From an uncultured bacterium (GTDB taxonomy: Bacteria; Bacillota_I; Bacilli_A; RFN20; CAG-826), in contig CASGAD010000033.1 in the NCBI GenBank assembly GCA_949299335.1, positions 1-47,465 of the forward strand: 47,465 nt of DNA, in the 5' to 3' direction. Positions 45,633 through 47,465 of this stretch are shown piece by piece. Numbering within the stretch: the stretch's first letter is position 1; each line of letters starts with the position of its first letter. The notes beneath the pieces were generated by a model, which searched no databases, was not told the DNA's origin, and saw only the letters and a program-made list of their open reading frames with translations. The translations under genes and the position numbers were made by a program.

Positions 45633-47187
45633 ATTTTTTGCTTTTTGATATTTTATTTGAAAATGCTTTTATTTTCTTTTTATTTTTTCTCTTATTACTC
45701 ATTACCATAATTAAAATAATAACGATTAATATTGCAACAATTATCGCAACTAGAGTATAGATTTGAATCAAGGAAAGTTCTAATTTAATTTTTAATGAAT
45801 TAGTAGAAGTTATTATTTTTCCATCAATTTCAACTTTAGCAGTAATTTCTTTTTCACCAAGACCTAAAATCATATATTTTTCAGTCATGACTTGTTCACC
45901 CATATAAAGAGTGTATGTAAAATCTGTCACTAACTCGTTATCTTTTAATAAAGTCGCTTTTATTCCACTTGGATCAAATTGTTCAAATTGATAATAAGTG
46001 GATTTAAAATCATCTGTTTGTTCTATAAATAGAGAATAAGTAGCGGAAGGGTCATCTGGAGAAGATGGATTGTCAGGTGTAGAAGGGTCTTCACCTGTTT
46101 CTCCAAAACTTATACCTTCACTTTTTTCGGGAGTGAAACAAGCTTCAGCCCACGAAGGGTAATCAATGAATGGATTTCTATTGCCTTGGATGGAATTATA
46201 AATAAGATTATTTCTATGAATTTCATATTCACTTACAGGATCTTCAACATTCCATTCCAATAAATCGCTTAATTCTCCATAAGCACATGGAGAAGAAATA
46301 GTTTCATCAGGTTCAACTGTTCCTCCAGAAGTGACTCCATCAGCCAAGGTTAAACTTGGAGATAAATCTGTAGAGCTAATTTCTTCATAGGTATGATATC
46401 TAGCAGCCATATAAAATATGGATCTTGCAATGTCCCCTTTATTTTCATCTAATGGTTCAAAAACCTTGATTCCATCAGCATTATTTCCTAAATATCCAAC
46501 AATTTCACCAGTTAATCCACTAGTAATTGCTTTAGTAGAACTAGCGTTTTTATTTGCTACATTTCCATAAGGATAATTTTTGTGACCACTAGAATTTCCG
46601 TTATGTTCACCAGCATGTAAATTATGGACATCACATCCAGCGGTATATTTTTTATATGCATCATTACTTCCATTAAAACCATATGATTTAGGGAAGACAT
46701 GTTCTCTATCAAATTGAGCTGTATAAGAAGAAAATTGAGCAGTAACTATATTTCCATCCTCATCATAATATTTGTATTCGCCACTATTTATTTTGTTATC
46801 AATATAAATAGGTGATGAGGAATATAAAATATTAAGCCGTATTCCAGAAGTTTTATAATTTCCACCTAACTCGCTTTCTTCTAAAGGAGACAAGTCAAAA
46901 TTTCTTTCAAAAAGATAATAACCATCCCAGTCAGTTGAGGATGTATTACCAGATTCGTACTTTAACTTTGTTTGGCCTTCTTTTAAAATGCTTTGCAATT
47001 TTGTTAAAAGTTCTTCCCCCTTATCTCCGTTACTTAAAGTTGAATAATAGTCTTCGATTTCCTCTTTACTTAAATCATAATAAATAGTTCCTTCAGTATT
47101 TAAGGAAGAAGATGTGGGTGCTTTTTGAGGAATATTACCTGCTGAACAACTTAAAAATATAATTGGTATTAATGTAAATAACTTCAT
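45631..47187 (-). CDS. Endonuclease I family lipoprotein with C-terminal membrane anchor
   Basis: A 518-residue surface nuclease. The signal MKLFTLIPIIFLSC has the lipidated cysteine at residue 14. A linker is followed by the endonuclease I (EndA/NucM, beta-beta-alpha metal) domain at about residues 60-350: DREHVFPKSYG with the catalytic His, AGCDVHNLHAGEHNGN, DIARSIFYMAARYH and IHRNNLIYNSIQGNRNPFIDYPSW. A proline/serine/aspartate linker (PDNPSSPDDPSATY) leads to a beta-sandwich of about 90 residues, then a transmembrane helix (TLVAIIVAILIVIILIMVM) and a basic tail. It probably degrades external DNA for nucleotides or defence. Anchoring at both ends is unusual. There is no Shine-Dalgarno; a TACAAT box ends 6 bases before the ATG. 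Confidence 0.9.
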   Translation of the reverse strand: MKLFTLIPIIFLSCSAGNIPQKAPTSSSLNTEGTIYYDLSKEEIEDYYSTLSNGDKGEELLTKLQSILKEGQTKLKYESGNTSSTDWDGYYLFERNFDLSPLEESELGGNYKTSGIRLNILYSSSPIYIDNKINSGEYKYYDEDGNIVTAQFSSYTAQFDREHVFPKSYGFNGSNDAYKKYTAGCDVHNLHAGEHNGNSSGHKNYPYGNVANKNASSTKAITSGLTGEIVGYLGNNADGIKVFEPLDENKGDIARSIFYMAARYHTYEEISSTDLSPSLTLADGVTSGGTVEPDETISSPCAYGELSDLLEWNVEDPVSEYEIHRNNLIYNSIQGNRNPFIDYPSWAEACFTPEKSEGISFGETGEDPSTPDNPSSPDDPSATYSLFIEQTDDFKSTYYQFEQFDPSGIKATLLKDNELVTDFTYTLYMGEQVMTEKYMILGLGEKEITAKVEIDGKIITSTNSLKIKLELSLIQIYTLVAIIVAILIVIILIMVMSNKRKNKKKIKAFSNKISKSKK

Positions 47188-47193
47188 GACTTT

Positions 47194-47222
47194 ATTGTAT
47201 AGTTTTTGATTTTGTTTTTAAA
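47194..47222 (-). promoter_or_regulatory. Promoter of the endonuclease gene, leaderless geometry
   Basis: On the minus strand a weak -35 TTTAAA, 17 bases, and TACAAT (complement of 47194-47199) that ends 6 bases before the ATG at 47187. Confidence 0.45.
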
Positions 47223-47340
47223 GAAAAAAAGACTGCAAAAATTTACTATTTAAGTAAATATAATGCAAAAACAAAGTAAAAATATAAATTTGGAAGATTA
47301 TATTTCGATTATTAAATACAAATTTAACGCCAACTGACAA

Positions 47341-47418
47341 ACTAAATGCAGGTTCATAAGCAAATGCGCAGTTTGCCAGACCAAATGCAGTTTTTTGCAT
47401 TTCAAAACTGCGTTTAGT
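47341..47418. repeat. Cluster of short AAATGCAG-type repeats at the right edge
   Basis: Three direct copies, CTAAATGCAGGTT (47342-47354), GCAAATGCGCAGTTT (47360-47374) and CCAAATGCAGTTTT (47381-47394), are followed by an inverted one, AAAACTGCGTTTAG (47404-47417). AAATGCA and TGCATTT within 47383-47403 can also form a hairpin. The stretch has no recognised gene; it lies upstream of the endonuclease gene and may continue beyond the window. Confidence 0.55.
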
Positions 47419-47465
47419 TCATTAATGATATTTAAATAAGTCATTTTAAAAGAAAATTAAACAAA

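Noticed and set aside
47218-47400. Minus-strand 60-codon frame at the right edge
   Set aside because: It is made largely by the short repeat cluster and has no ribosome site; described as repeats instead.

Overview
The window is strongly AT-rich DNA read with the standard bacterial code: TGA is a genuine stop, for example at the ends of the genes at 6316-6774 and 16678-18459. The gene set points to an uncultivated, probably gut-associated, anaerobic low-GC Bacillota. I infer something near the Erysipelotrichales/RFN20/RF39 or other Mollicutes-adjacent lineages. The evidence is pyruvate:ferredoxin oxidoreductase, an ADP-forming acyl-CoA synthetase subunit, an EFR1-type flavodoxin/ferredoxin protein, DUF1836, family 3 glycosidases with a consensus cre site, and several lipoproteins. 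No rRNA, CRISPR array or insertion sequence was recognised.

Left part (1-12.9 kb): an accessory island. A minimal nucleotidyltransferase with an uncertain start is followed by an 1844-residue RHS/YD-repeat polymorphic-toxin-like protein, a small membrane protein that is a good immunity candidate, and a 59-residue orphan. Next come a phage-type holin pair (XhlA-like plus LLH-family holin) with no other phage genes, two decayed copies of one small lipoprotein gene, and two ATPase_2/DUF234 proteins. Each ATPase is preceded by a pair of short repeats spaced 15 bases apart.

Middle (12.9-20 kb): an EFR1 protein on the minus strand, then a probable export operon. The first gene joins a GT8 glycosyltransferase to a DrrA-type ABC ATPase in one polypeptide. 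It is followed by an ABC-2 permease, a homodimeric-type ABC exporter and a lipoprotein. The fusion is the most unusual object in the window.

20-32 kb: an Lrp/AsnC-like protein overlapping an ADP-forming acyl-CoA synthetase alpha subunit; a Cthe_2159-like beta-helix lipoprotein; DUF1836 and galE; a tRNA-Gln(CUG); a MacB-like three-gene ABC system whose first gene is broken by a poly-A frameshift between its start and Walker A motif; and MgtC on the minus strand.

32-47.5 kb: nifJ (PFOR), a zinc-ribbon membrane protein, exonuclease III and the bifunctional NAD(P)HX repair enzyme. These are followed by an AraC regulator divergent from two paralogous GH3 beta-glucosidases, a GT2 glycosyltransferase, and a minus-strand endonuclease I lipoprotein. 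PFOR plus the ADP-forming synthetase could give a pyruvate to acetyl-CoA to acetate plus ATP route. The GH3 enzymes, galE and the cre site indicate sugar use under catabolite control.

A window-wide feature is that several genes lack a Shine-Dalgarno sequence and instead have a -10-like hexamer ending 6-7 bases before the start codon, which suggests leaderless transcripts (22884, 26880, 39250 minus, 39438, 47187 minus).
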